The notes: generated by a model from the sequence alone, not told the origin. A DNA stretch of 64,000 bases from Streptomyces plumbidurans (GCF_019857225.1 NZ_JAFJSY010000048.1:34066-98065), one strand, 5' to 3'; numbered from the stretch's first letter, positions 17,890 through 26,211 are shown. Made by a program: numbers and translations.

Positions 17890-17915
17890 GGAATGCGCGC
17901 CCCTTAGGATCCGTT
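17890..17915 (+). promoter_or_regulatory. SigR-type promoter for trxBA
   Basis: GGAAT at 17890-17894 and GTT at 17913-17915 are separated by exactly 18 nt, the consensus of promoters used by the thiol-stress sigma factor SigR in Streptomyces. It lies 72 nt upstream of the trxB start codon. trxBA is a known SigR target in S. coelicolor. Confidence 0.85.
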
Positions 17916-17986
17916 GGGTGGGGTGAGAGTTCCGAAAGGGTCTCCCACCGGTCCGACGATGGAATCCAGAGACGAGGAATCAAGCC

Positions 17987-18955
17987 GTGAGCGACGTCCG
18001 TAACGTGATCATCATCGGCTCCGGGCCCGCCGGCTACACGGCGGCGCTCTACACCGCGCGCGCGTCGCTGAAGCCGCTGGTGTTCGAGGGCGCCGTCACC
18101 GCCGGTGGCGCGCTGATGAACACCACCGACGTGGAGAACTTCCCGGGCTTCCGGGACGGCATCATGGGCCCCGAGCTCATGGACAACATGCGTGCCCAGG
18201 CCGAGCGCTTCGGCGCCGAGCTCGTCCCGGACGACATCGTCTCCGTCGATCTGACCGGTGAGATCAAGACCGTCACCGACACCGCCGGCACCGTGCACAG
18301 GGCGAAGGCGGTCATCGTCACCACCGGCTCCCAGCACCGCAAGCTCGGTCTGCCGAACGAGGACGCGCTCTCCGGCCGCGGGGTCTCCTGGTGTGCCACC
18401 TGTGACGGCTTCTTCTTCAAGGACCAGGACATCGCCGTGATCGGCGGCGGTGACACGGCCATGGAGGAGGCGACCTTCCTCTCCCGCTTCGCCAAGTCCG
18501 TGACGATCGTCCACCGCCGGGACACCCTGCGCGCCTCCAAGGCGATGCAGGACCGCGCCTTCGCCGACCCGAAGATCAAGTTCGTGTGGGACAGCGAGGT
18601 CGCCGAGATCCAGGGCGACCCGAAGCTCTCCGGACTGAAGCTGCGCAACATCAAGACCGGCGAACTCTCGGACCTGGCGGTCACCGGCCTCTTCATCGCC
18701 ATCGGCCACGACCCGCGCACCGAACTCTTCAAGGGCCAGCTGGACCTCGACGAGGAGGGCTACCTCAAGGTCGACGCCCCCTCCACCCGCACCAACGTGA
18801 CGGGCGTCTTCGCCGCCGGTGATGTGGTCGACCACACCTACCGTCAGGCGATCACCGCGGCCGGCACCGGCTGCTCCTCCGCTCTCGACGCCGAGCGCTT
18901 CCTCGCCGCCCTCGCGGACGAGGAGCAGGCCGAGCCCGAGAAGACCTCTGTCTGA
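17987..18955 (+). CDS. trxB: Thioredoxin-disulfide reductase
   Basis: 322 residues. FAD-binding motif GSGPAGYTAA near the N-terminus, redox-active cysteines C136-A-T-C139 in SWCATCDGFFF, NADPH-binding GGGDTAMEEA with HRRDTLRA, and the C-terminal FAD motif GVFAAGDVVD are all in place. It passes electrons from NADPH to thioredoxin. The GTG start follows GAGGAA. It forms an operon with trxA (43 nt gap) behind the SigR-type promoter, so expression should rise under disulfide stress. Confidence 0.97.
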   Translation: MSDVRNVIIIGSGPAGYTAALYTARASLKPLVFEGAVTAGGALMNTTDVENFPGFRDGIMGPELMDNMRAQAERFGAELVPDDIVSVDLTGEIKTVTDTAGTVHRAKAVIVTTGSQHRKLGLPNEDALSGRGVSWCATCDGFFFKDQDIAVIGGGDTAMEEATFLSRFAKSVTIVHRRDTLRASKAMQDRAFADPKIKFVWDSEVAEIQGDPKLSGLKLRNIKTGELSDLAVTGLFIAIGHDPRTELFKGQLDLDEEGYLKVDAPSTRTNVTGVFAAGDVVDHTYRQAITAAGTGCSSALDAERFLAALADEEQAEPEKTSV

Positions 18956-18998
18956 CCTCCCTATCCGCCCCACGCACCAACCAGTTAAGGAGCCCGCC

Positions 18999-19331
18999 GT
19001 GGCCGGCACCCTGAAGAACGTGACCGACGACTCCTTCGAGCAGGACGTCCTCAAGAACGACAAGCCCGTGCTGGTGGACTTCTGGGCCGCCTGGTGCGGT
19101 CCCTGCCGCCAGATCGCACCGTCCCTCGAGGCGATCGCCTCCGAGTACGGCGACAAGATCGAGGTCGTCAAGCTCAACATCGACGAGAACCCGGGTACGG
19201 CCGCCAAGTACGGCGTCATGTCCATCCCGACGCTGAACGTCTACCAGGGTGGCGAGGTCGCCAAGACCATCGTCGGTGCCAAGCCGAAGGCCGCGATCGT
19301 CCGCGATCTCGAGGACTTCATCGCCGAGTAG
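18999..19331 (+). CDS. trxA: Thioredoxin
   Basis: 110 residues, standard length, with the active site WC33-G-P-C36 and the cis-proline loop SIPTLNVY. It reduces protein disulfides and is recycled by TrxB, encoded directly upstream. The GTG at 18999 is chosen because TAAGGAG lies 7 nt before it. A terminator follows at 19382. Confidence 0.97.
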   Translation: MAGTLKNVTDDSFEQDVLKNDKPVLVDFWAAWCGPCRQIAPSLEAIASEYGDKIEVVKLNIDENPGTAAKYGVMSIPTLNVYQGGEVAKTIVGAKPKAAIVRDLEDFIAE

Positions 19332-19361
19332 TCGGACGCAGCCGTCGAACCGGCGGCGCAT

Positions 19362-19375
19362 GTTTCACGTGAAAC
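19362..19375. other. parS: parS centromere site
   Basis: Exact GTTTCACGTGAAAC between the trxA stop and the trxA/acetyltransferase terminator. Confidence 0.93.
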
Positions 19376-19381
19376 ACGAAT

Positions 19382-19405
19382 GGGCCAACCCCGAAGGGTT
19401 GGCCC
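19382..19405. terminator. Bidirectional terminator between trxA and the convergent acetyltransferase gene
   Basis: Perfect 10-bp stem (19382-19391 with 19396-19405), tetraloop CGAA, between two convergent genes. Confidence 0.72.
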
Positions 19406-19426
19406 GTTCGCTTGTCCGGGTGTTTC

Positions 19427-20044
19427 TCAGAGCGGCCTCAGCACCGGCTCCTTCTGCACCGCCCCCAGCAGACGGTCGAGCGCCATCTCCACGTCTTCCT
19501 TCCAGGAGAGGGTCGTTCTCAGCTCCAGCCTCAGCCGGGGATAAGCCGGATGCGGGCGAACCGTCTTGAAGCCCACGGCGAGCAGATGATCCGCGGGCAG
19601 GACACAGGCGGGCTCTTTCCACCGCGCGTCCCCGAAGGCCTCGATGGCCTTGAAGCCCCGACGCAGCAGATCCTTGGCGACCGTCTGGACCATGACCCGC
19701 CCCAGCCCCTGGCCCTGATAGCCGGGCATGATGAACGCGGTCATCAACTGCACCGCGTCCGGTGACACCGGGCTCGTGGGGAACGCCGTCGAGCGGGGCA
19801 CATAGGCCGGAGGGGCGTAGAGCACGAAGCCCACCGGTACGTCATCGACATAGACGACGCGGCCGCAGGATCCCCAGTCCAGCAGGACCGCCGAGATCCA
19901 CGCTTCCTTCTCCAGAGCCGGCGTGCCCGCCTCTATCGCGGCCTCACCGCTGACTGGGTCCAGCTCCCAGAAGACACACGACCGGCAACGGTTGGGGAGG
20001 TCCTGAAGGTTGTCCAGCGTGAGCGGTACGAGCCGACGCCCCAT
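19427..20044 (-). CDS. GNAT-family acetyltransferase
   Basis: 205 residues. The acetyl-CoA pyrophosphate-binding signature is seen as IMPGYQGQGLGRVMVQTVAKDL, after a beta strand AVQLMTAF. The N-terminus has a Cys pair in PNRCRSCVFWELDP, seen in the actinobacterial orthologue next to parB. Substrate unknown. The ATG at 20044 lies inside the 3' part of the upstream small membrane-protein gene, which suggests translational coupling. Position directly beyond parAB is conserved in Streptomyces as I recall it. Confidence 0.87.
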   Translation of the reverse strand: MGRRLVPLTLDNLQDLPNRCRSCVFWELDPVSGEAAIEAGTPALEKEAWISAVLLDWGSCGRVVYVDDVPVGFVLYAPPAYVPRSTAFPTSPVSPDAVQLMTAFIMPGYQGQGLGRVMVQTVAKDLLRRGFKAIEAFGDARWKEPACVLPADHLLAVGFKTVRPHPAYPRLRLELRTTLSWKEDVEMALDRLLGAVQKEPVLRPL

Positions 20045-20190
20045 GAAGCCTGTTCCTCGCTTCCCTCGCCCGCGACACCGCGGGCGGCTGTCAGAGCGTT
20101 TCGTTCCCTGAGAAGACTGCCGACAAAGCCGCCGACTGCGCCCAACCCCAGGCCCGCGCTCACCAGTCCGGTGCGGCTCATCGTTCGCAT
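19933..20190 (-). CDS. Small membrane protein overlapping the acetyltransferase gene
   Basis: 85 residues. A strong GGGAGG lies 8 nt upstream of ATG 20190. The first 30 residues form one Gly-rich hydrophobic helix (LVSAGLGLGAVGGFVGSLL) followed by a basic turn. The last 35 residues overlap the acetyltransferase reading frame by 112 bp and look unconstrained, so the functional part is probably the first 45 or so residues. No family recognised. The alternative is that this is a leader peptide coupling translation of the acetyltransferase. Confidence 0.5.
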   Translation of the reverse strand: MRTMSRTGLVSAGLGLGAVGGFVGSLLRERNALTAARGVAGEGSEEQASWGVGSYRSRWTTFRTSPTVAGRVSSGSWTQSAVRPR

Positions 20191-20289
20191 GGCCCCTGCC
20201 TCCCTCTCAGAGGTACTGCCAGGTGGATGCGCCATACCCGATCGCATCGTATCCATCCAGCGATTCCATCGATACCGCCTGAAAGCAAA

Positions 20290-20330
20290 GAGCGGGCCGT
20301 GTTCCGGTACACACCGGACACGGCCCGCTC
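20290..20330 (-). terminator. Hairpin terminator after parAB
   Basis: A 17-bp stem (20290-20307 with 20314-20330, one bulged T) and a 6-nt loop lie 42 nt past the parB stop, before the small membrane-protein gene on the same strand. Confidence 0.75.
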
Positions 20331-20371
20331 CACCGGCCGACTGGGCAGAACAGCCCCGCCGGCCACAGCCT

Positions 20372-21472
20372 CTAGTCCTCGGTCTCCTCGGACTCGCCGT
20401 CCAGAAGGCTCTTCTGCAGCACCGGTCCCTCGCCGGGAGCGAGGCTGCCGAGGATCCGCTCAAGGTCCTCCATGGAAGCGAACTCGACGGTGATCTTGCC
20501 CTTCTTCTGCCCCAGATCGACCTTCACCCGCGTCTCGAAACGGTCCGAGAGACGGGTCGCGAGGTCGGACAGCGCCGGGGAGACCCGGGCACCGGCCCGC
20601 GGACCCTTGGAGCGCTGAGTCGTCTGCGGTCGCGAACCCATCAGGGTCACGATCTCCTCGACGGCCCGCACCGACAGCCCCTCGGCGACAATTCGGTGGG
20701 CCAGCCTGTCCTGCTCCTCCGAGTCGTCGACGGAGAGCAGCGCCCTCGCATGGCCGGCGGAGAGGACCCCTGCGGCCACCCGCCGTTGGACCGAGGGCGA
20801 GAGCTTCAGCAGACGCAGGGTGTTGGAGACCTGCGGACGCGAGCGGCCGATGCGGTCGGCCAGCTGGTCGTGTGTGCAGTTGAAGTCCTTCAGCAGCTGG
20901 TCGTAGGCCGCGGCCTCTTCCAGCGGGTTCAGCTGCGCCCGGTGCAGGTTCTCCAGAAGGGCATCCAGGAGAAGCTTCTCGTCATCGGTGGCCCGGACGA
21001 TCGCCGGGATCGCCTCCAGTCCGGCCTCGCGGCAGGCCCGCCAGCGCCGCTCGCCCATGATGAGCTCATAGCGGGCGGGACCCAACTGCCGCACCACGAC
21101 CGGCTGGAGAAGACCGACCTCCTGGATGGAGGTGACCAGTTCCTGCAGCGCGTCCTCGTCGAAGACCTCACGGGGCTGGCGCGGGTTCGGCGTGATGGAG
21201 TCGAGGGGGATCTCCGCGAAGTGGGCGCCCATGGGAGCTGCGGGCGCGTCCGCGGGGTCGCCGAAGTACGAATCCTCGGTTTCACGTGAAACAGGCGGCA
21301 GCGTGGCCACCTTCGCCGCGGCCACCCCGCGTTCGTTCGTCAGCACCGGGACCGCCGACGGGGACGCAGACGAAGCGCCTCCCATCGCAGCCGGGGGCGG
21401 CGTCTTCTCTGTCGGTGCAGCAGGGATCAGTGCGCCGAGACCACGGCCCAACCCCCTCCGTCGCTCGCTCAC
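20372..21472 (-). CDS. parB: Chromosome partition protein ParB
   Basis: 366 residues. The N-terminus SERRRGLGRGLGALIP contains the conserved Arg/Gly/Leu motif that touches ParA. The CTPase domain has PNPRQPR (about 96-102) and the CTP-binding signature GERRWRA (140-146). A helix-turn-helix (about 205-230) reads parS, and the C-terminal domain (EFASMEDLERIL) dimerises. ParB loads on parS, slides as a CTP clamp and organises the origin region. A parS site lies within this gene itself, read as VSRET (61-65). The GTG start overlaps the parA stop by 4 bp. Confidence 0.97.
   Translation of the reverse strand: MSERRRGLGRGLGALIPAAPTEKTPPPAAMGGASSASPSAVPVLTNERGVAAAKVATLPPVSRETEDSYFGDPADAPAAPMGAHFAEIPLDSITPNPRQPREVFDEDALQELVTSIQEVGLLQPVVVRQLGPARYELIMGERRWRACREAGLEAIPAIVRATDDEKLLLDALLENLHRAQLNPLEEAAAYDQLLKDFNCTHDQLADRIGRSRPQVSNTLRLLKLSPSVQRRVAAGVLSAGHARALLSVDDSEEQDRLAHRIVAEGLSVRAVEEIVTLMGSRPQTTQRSKGPRAGARVSPALSDLATRLSDRFETRVKVDLGQKKGKITVEFASMEDLERILGSLAPGEGPVLQKSLLDGESEETED
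21279..21292. other. parS: parS site inside parB
   Basis: Exact GTTTCACGTGAAAC within the poorly conserved N-terminal linker of ParB. Confidence 0.93.
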
Positions 21473-22542
21473 TGCATTCCCTCCACCATGCTCGGGTCGC
21501 TCTGGGCGCCGATGTGGGCATGCGGCGCCTCGTAGCTCACGCCGACACCCTTCAACGCGATTTCTCGTGCCGCCTCAAGATAGGACAGCGCACCGCTCGA
21601 ACCCGGATCGTAGGTCAGCACCGTCTGGCCATAGCTCGGCGCCTCGGAGATACGGACCGAGCGCGGGATGCTCGTCCGCAGCACCTCTTCACCGAAGTGG
21701 CTGCGCACCTCGTCCGCGACCTGGGAGGCGAGACGCGTCCGGCCGTCGTACATGGTGAGCAGGATCGTCGATACGTGCAGCGTGGGGTTGAGGTGCCCCC
21801 GCACCAGATCGACGTTCCGCAGCAGCTGCCCCAGGCCCTCCAGTGCGTAGTACTCGCACTGGATCGGGATGAGGACCTCCGCGCCTGCCACCAACGCGTT
21901 GACCGTCAGCAGGCCGAGCGAGGGAGGGCAGTCGATCAGGATGTAGTCCAGGGGTTGCTCGTAGGCCTGGATGGCCCGCTGCAGCCTGCTCTCGCGCGCC
22001 ACCAGGGACACCAGCTCGATCTCCGCACCGGCGAGATCGATCGTGGCGGGGGCGCAGAAGAGACCCTCGACATCCGGCACCGGCTGGACGACTTCCGCGA
22101 GCGGTTTGCTCTCGACCAGAACGTCGTAGATGGACGGGACTTCGGCGTGATGGTCGATCCCCAGCGCGGTGGATGCGTTGCCCTGTGGGTCGAGGTCGAT
22201 CACCAGGACTCGGCCGCCGTGCAGGGCAAGGGAGGCAGCAAGGTTGACGGTCGTCGTCGTCTTGCCGACGCCGCCCTTCTGGTTGGCGACCACCATGACG
22301 CGTGTGTGCTCGGGCCGTGGCAGGCCCTCGCCGGCTCGTCCCAGAGCCTCCACCGCCAGTTGGGCAGCACGACCGATCGGAGTGTCGTCCATCGGGGGCG
22401 GTGTTTCACGTGAAACATCCTCCCCGATCGACTCGGTACGGGGACCGGGGACCGGATCGGTCATCGGTCCCGCGATGTTGGCGTCGGACCGCAAGGATTC
22501 ACTCTCCTCGACTTCAGGCTCGCAATGAACAGAGCCTCCCAT
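21469..22542 (-). CDS. parA: Chromosome partition ATPase ParA
   Basis: 357 residues from ATG 22542. The deviant Walker A motif KGGVGKTTTTVNLAA, Walker A' DLDPQGNAS and Walker B-type DYILIDCPPSLG are intact. An N-terminal extension of about 90 residues precedes the ATPase core and contains VSRET (43-47), encoded by a parS site. ParA binds DNA non-specifically as an ATP dimer and positions ParB-origin complexes, in Streptomyces especially during sporulation. The open frame continues upstream to a parS site, giving a spurious MFHVK start, but the Glu-rich MGGSVHCEPEVEE start fits the family better. It overlaps parB by 4 bp. Confidence 0.95.
   Translation of the reverse strand: MGGSVHCEPEVEESESLRSDANIAGPMTDPVPGPRTESIGEDVSRETPPPMDDTPIGRAAQLAVEALGRAGEGLPRPEHTRVMVVANQKGGVGKTTTTVNLAASLALHGGRVLVIDLDPQGNASTALGIDHHAEVPSIYDVLVESKPLAEVVQPVPDVEGLFCAPATIDLAGAEIELVSLVARESRLQRAIQAYEQPLDYILIDCPPSLGLLTVNALVAGAEVLIPIQCEYYALEGLGQLLRNVDLVRGHLNPTLHVSTILLTMYDGRTRLASQVADEVRSHFGEEVLRTSIPRSVRISEAPSYGQTVLTYDPGSSGALSYLEAAREIALKGVGVSYEAPHAHIGAQSDPSMVEGMQ
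22403..22416. other. parS: parS site inside parA
   Basis: Exact GTTTCACGTGAAAC in the N-terminal extension of ParA, read as VSRET. Confidence 0.93.
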
Positions 22543-22733
22543 GTCTTCGGGGTCGTGAACCAGTGAGGCCTGTTGTTCTGTGGAGAAATCCACCTCTGTG
22601 GAAATCTTCGTACCCCTCGCGGGGGGTCGAGCGGTGTGGGTGGGTGCCTCTTCGAGGGAGCCGAGAGGCTTGCGGTCGCGGGGTTCGGCCGCGGCGCGGC
22701 CGCGACTGATGATGCCGTGCAACAGTGAGCGAC

Positions 22734-22747
22734 GTTTCACGTGAAAC
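22734..22747. other. parS: parS site upstream of parA
   Basis: Exact GTTTCACGTGAAAC, 192 bp upstream of the parA start in the roughly 300-bp gap to rsmG. This is the region where parAB promoters should lie, so ParB bound here could also affect parAB transcription. I see no other firm element in 22543-22840. Confidence 0.93.
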
Positions 22748-22840
22748 ACGATGCACAGCAGCGGAGGCCGAACTGTCGCGACACTCCGGCGTGTGTAGGT
22801 TTGGCAGCTTGTGTGGAGTACGTCTCGTCGTCAGACGGCG

Positions 22841-23557
22841 TCAACGGCGACGGCGAGTCCGCCCCGTACGAGCGGCCTTGGCCTTCTTCGCAGCGAAGCG
22901 CACACCGCCGGGGCTCTCCCCGACCTCGACCCGCACCACCGTGGACAGAGGATCCACTACTCCCTCACCCACATGCAGGATGGATGTCTCCACCGCACCG
23001 AGCTTGCTCAGCGCCGTGGCCGCGCTCTTGAGCTCTTCCTCAGCCGTGTCCCCCTTGAGGGCGAGCATCTCTCCGTAGGGCCGCAGGAGAGGAATGCCCC
23101 ATGCGGCCAATCGGTCCAGGGGCGCCACGGCCCGTGCCGTCACCACATGGACGGGCGGGACCTTGCCCATGACCTCCTCGGCCCGGCCGCGCACGACCGT
23201 CACATGGTCCAGGCCCAGCAGTTCCACGACCTCGGTGAGGAAGTTCGTCCGCCGCAGCAATGGCTCCAGCAGCGTGATCTTCAGGTCCTCCCGGACGAGC
23301 GCCAGAGGGATGCCCGGCAGCCCGGCGCCCGAACCGACGTCGCACACGGTCACCCCTTCGGGTACGACCTCGGACAGCACCGCGCAGTTCAGCATGTGCC
23401 GCTCCCACAGACGGGGAACCTCACGCGGGCCGATCAGCCCACGCTGGACACCCGCCTCAGCGAGCAGCTCCGCATAGCGGACGGCGTCCGCGTAGCGATC
23501 ACCGAACACCTCACGCGCCTGCTCGGGCGCAGGGGGGAGTTCCGCTGCCTCCGTCAC
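22841..23557 (-). CDS. rsmG: 16S rRNA (guanine527-N7)-methyltransferase RsmG (GidB)
   Basis: 238 residues. The S-adenosylmethionine-binding motif DVGSGAGLPGIPLAL follows the family sequence PRLWERHMLNC. A basic C-terminal tail (AAKKAKAARTGRTRRRR) probably helps rRNA binding. It methylates the 530 loop of 16S rRNA; loss gives low-level streptomycin resistance in several bacteria. It sits between the rpmH-to-jag operon and parAB in the usual actinobacterial order. Confidence 0.96.
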   Translation of the reverse strand: MTEAAELPPAPEQAREVFGDRYADAVRYAELLAEAGVQRGLIGPREVPRLWERHMLNCAVLSEVVPEGVTVCDVGSGAGLPGIPLALVREDLKITLLEPLLRRTNFLTEVVELLGLDHVTVVRGRAEEVMGKVPPVHVVTARAVAPLDRLAAWGIPLLRPYGEMLALKGDTAEEELKSAATALSKLGAVETSILHVGEGVVDPLSTVVRVEVGESPGGVRFAAKKAKAARTGRTRRRR

Positions 23558-23626
23558 GGGGACCGTCCTTCCGTACCGCTTCGGCGCATCGCGCCGACCA
23601 ACAGAACTATCAGGCTGACAAAGTTC

Positions 23627-23653
23627 GGCCCCGTCTGCGCAACAGACGGGGCC
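23627..23653 (-). terminator. Hairpin terminator after jag
   Basis: Perfect 11-bp stem (23627-23637 with 23643-23653), 5-nt loop, 19 nt beyond the jag stop and before rsmG. It would end the rpmH-rnpA-yidD-yidC-jag transcript and leave rsmG to its own promoter or read-through. Confidence 0.72.
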
Positions 23654-23671
23654 GGGGAACCTACGAACCGG

Positions 23672-24184
23672 TCAGGCGGGCAGCACGACGACGAAGCGCT
23701 GCGGCTCCTCGCCCTCGGACTCGCTGCGCAGACCAGCGGCCTTGACCGCGTCGTGCACGACCTTGCGCTCGAAGGGCGTCATCGGCTTCATCTTCACGGG
23801 CTCGCCCGTGTTCTTGACCTCCGCGGCGGCCTTGGCGCCCAGCTCGGAGAGCTCGGCACGCTTCCTGGCCCGGAAGCCCGCGATGTCCAGCATCAGCCGG
23901 CTGCGGTCGCCGGTCTCCCGGTTCACCGCCAGTCGCGTGAGCTCCTGGAGAGCCTCCAGCACCTCACCGTCACGGCCGACCAGCTTCTGCAGGTCTCGGC
24001 TGTTCGCGTCGCTGATGATCGACACAGCGGCGCGGTCGGCCTCGACGTCCATGTCGATGTCGCCGTCGAGATCGGCGATGTCCAGCAGACCCTCGAGGTA
24101 GTCCGCCGCGATCTCGCCCTCCTGCTCCAGGCGGGTCAGGGTGTCTGCACCCTCGGCAGCAGCGGAGGTGGTGCCTTCCGTCAC
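23672..24184 (-). CDS. jag: Jag/KhpB-family RNA-binding protein
   Basis: 170 residues. An acidic N-terminus (GDIDMDVEAD) leads into a KH-type domain with the GxxG loop GRDGE, then an R3H-type domain ending FERKVVHDAV with the Arg-x3-His arrangement. The protein binds single-stranded RNA; homologues (KhpB/EloR) influence cell elongation. It is downstream of yidC by 15 nt in the same operon. Confidence 0.93.
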   Translation of the reverse strand: MTEGTTSAAAEGADTLTRLEQEGEIAADYLEGLLDIADLDGDIDMDVEADRAAVSIISDANSRDLQKLVGRDGEVLEALQELTRLAVNRETGDRSRLMLDIAGFRARKRAELSELGAKAAAEVKNTGEPVKMKPMTPFERKVVHDAVKAAGLRSESEGEEPQRFVVVLPA

Positions 24185-24199
24185 GGGATGGGCTCCTTC

Positions 24200-25486
24200 T
24201 TACTTCTTGGACGGGGACTTGGGGCGCTGCGGGCCCTTGCGCTGCCCGGACTGGGCCTTGCTGCGGGTGCCGCTGCCGGGCTGCTTCGGCTGAGCCTTCT
24301 TGGCGGCGGAGGCCGGCTTGGCGTCCTCGGGCTCGTCGGACTTGCTCAGCGACGTGGGCGACCCGGAGTCGGCCGGCTTCGTGGCCCCGGACTGACGCTG
24401 CGACTTCGACTGGCGCTTGGGCTGCTGACGCCTGGGGGCGGCGGTGCCGGCGCCGGTCGTGGGCGTACCGTCCTCGGTCTGGGCAGCGGCGGCGTTCTCG
24501 CTCCTCACCACGTTGCCGTCGGTCTGGGCAGCGAGGCCCGCCTTGTTCAGAGCGTTGATGAACTTGCGCTCGAACTCGTTGCGGTCACGGCCCTTGGCGA
24601 CGATCGCCTTGATGATCGTGCGCTCGCTGCGCCGGCGGGTCTTGCCGTGGTGCGTGACGTGCTTGGTGAGGCGCTCCAGGTAGGCGGCCTGAGCCTTGGA
24701 ACCCGGGGTCGGGTTGTTGTGGATGACGTACATCTGCTGGCCCATGGTCCACACGTTGGTGGTCAGCCAGTAGACGAGGACACCGACCGGGAAGTTGATG
24801 CCGAAGACGGCGAACATGACCGGGAAGACGTACATCAGCATCTTCTGCTGCTGCATGAACGGCGTCTTCACCGTGGTGTCGACGTTCTTCGTCATCAGCT
24901 GACGCTGCGTGTAGAACTGCGACGCCGACATCAGGACGATCATGATGGCGGTGACGACGCGGACATCGGTGAGCGTGGCGCCCAGCTGGGCGACCTTGTC
25001 CGAGCTGTCCGTGAACTTCGCGGCGAGCGGGGCACCGAAGATGTGTGCCTTACGGGCGCTGGCGAGCAGCTGATCGTCGATGACGCCGATCGTCTTGCCC
25101 GTCGCGATGCCGTTCAGCACGTGATAGAGGGCGAAGAAGAACGGCGACTGCGCCAGGATGGGAAGGCACGAGGAGAGCGGGTTGGTACCCGTCTCCTTGT
25201 ACAGCTTCATCATCTCTTCGGACTGGCGCTGCTTGTCGCTCTTGTAGCGCTCCTGGATCTTCTTCATCTCGGGCTGCAGCGTCTGCATCGCCCGGGTCGA
25301 CTTGATCTGCTTCACGAACAGCGGGATCAAGCAGATACGAATCAGAATCACCAGGGACACGATGGACAGGCCCCAGGCCCAGCCCGTGTCGGGACCGAAG
25401 ATCTTCCCGTACATCGAGTGGAACTGGACGATGACCCATGAGACGGGTGTCGTGATGAAGCTGAAGAGGCTGGCAATCGTGTCCAC
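24200..25486 (-). CDS. yidC: Membrane protein insertase YidC
   Basis: 428 residues, the short Gram-positive type without the large periplasmic domain. Membrane segments near residues 5-25, 35-60, 105-125, 165-185 and 215-245 surround MKLYKETGTNPLSSCLPIL, the conserved helix-hairpin with its hydrophilic groove. The C-terminal 130 residues are a long Lys/Gln/Ser/Ala-rich basic tail, likely ribosome-binding. It inserts membrane proteins with or without SecYEG. Start is GTG; yidD ends 3 bp upstream. Confidence 0.96.
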   Translation of the reverse strand: MDTIASLFSFITTPVSWVIVQFHSMYGKIFGPDTGWAWGLSIVSLVILIRICLIPLFVKQIKSTRAMQTLQPEMKKIQERYKSDKQRQSEEMMKLYKETGTNPLSSCLPILAQSPFFFALYHVLNGIATGKTIGVIDDQLLASARKAHIFGAPLAAKFTDSSDKVAQLGATLTDVRVVTAIMIVLMSASQFYTQRQLMTKNVDTTVKTPFMQQQKMLMYVFPVMFAVFGINFPVGVLVYWLTTNVWTMGQQMYVIHNNPTPGSKAQAAYLERLTKHVTHHGKTRRRSERTIIKAIVAKGRDRNEFERKFINALNKAGLAAQTDGNVVRSENAAAAQTEDGTPTTGAGTAAPRRQQPKRQSKSQRQSGATKPADSGSPTSLSKSDEPEDAKPASAAKKAQPKQPGSGTRSKAQSGQRKGPQRPKSPSKK

Positions 25487-25489
25487 TAA

Positions 25490-25843
25490 TCATGCTCCTT
25501 GGACATGGGACGAGGTCTCTGCGGCCGGGCTCGAAGGAACGCTTCCCTCGGTGGCCGAATCGGCGGCGGAGGACCCGCCCTTGCGTGCGTGCCACGAGTT
25601 GCGCAGCATTTCGTGCCATCGCGGGCGCTTGCGCGGCGGGACATGATCCACGCCGCCCAGCGACCACGGATTGCATCGGAGGATGCGCCAGGCCGTGAGC
25701 GCCGTGCCCTTGACCGCGCCGTGCCGGTCGATGGCCGTATAGCCGTAGTGGGAACACGACGGGTAGTACTTGCACACCGGCCCCAGGAGTGGACTGATCG
25801 TCCACTGGTACAGCTTGATCAGAGCCAGCAGCGGGTACTTCAT
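25490..25843 (-). CDS. yidD: Membrane protein insertion efficiency factor YidD
   Basis: 117 residues. The family core is complete: KLYQWTISPLLGP, the cysteine motif CKYYPSCSHYGY, and RILRCNPWSLGGVD. The last 40 residues are a Ser/Ala-rich extension. It is a small amphipathic, membrane-associated protein that assists YidC-dependent insertion. The ATG overlaps the rnpA stop by 4 bp. Confidence 0.95.
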   Translation of the reverse strand: MKYPLLALIKLYQWTISPLLGPVCKYYPSCSHYGYTAIDRHGAVKGTALTAWRILRCNPWSLGGVDHVPPRKRPRWHEMLRNSWHARKGGSSAADSATEGSVPSSPAAETSSHVQGA

Positions 25844-26211
25844 CGCGCGCCCCCTCCCAGCAGCCGCTCGATGGCGGCATCCAGGTCTTGGGCCAGTTGT
25901 GCATGGTCGGCGTCACCCGCACCGGGCAGCGCTCGTACGACTACCAGGCTACCGGGGGGCAACAGAGCTACTCGGTCCCGCATCAGATGACGCAACCTTC
26001 GCTTGACCTTGTTGCGTACGACCGCGCCGCCCACGGCTTTGCTCACGACGAAACCCGCACGCGTCGGGGAGGCGCTCTCCCCAGGCGCATGCGGGTCCGT
26101 GGCACCGCTACGAAGGTGGACGACGAGGGTCGGGCGACCTGCCCGACGCCCGCGTCGTACCGCGGTCGCGAAGTCCTCGCGCCGCCTCAGCCGGTTCTCG
26201 GTGGGCAGCAC
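25840..26211 (-). CDS. rnpA: Ribonuclease P protein component
   Basis: 123 residues. It starts with MLPTENRLRRREDF and has the RNA-binding signature AVVRNKVKRRLRHLMR. It binds the RNase P RNA and matures tRNA 5' ends. An insert of Pro/Gly/Ser residues around 40-50 is typical of Streptomyces. It lies 21 nt after rpmH in the conserved rpmH-rnpA pair. Confidence 0.96.
   Translation of the reverse strand: MLPTENRLRRREDFATAVRRGRRAGRPTLVVHLRSGATDPHAPGESASPTRAGFVVSKAVGGAVVRNKVKRRLRHLMRDRVALLPPGSLVVVRALPGAGDADHAQLAQDLDAAIERLLGGGAR

Noticed and set aside
22543..22749. ParA extended upstream to an MFHVKR start inside a parS site
   Set aside because: Any parS preceded by AT creates ATG TTT CAC GTG AAA. 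The same false start appears at other parS sites. The family N-terminus fits ATG 22542.
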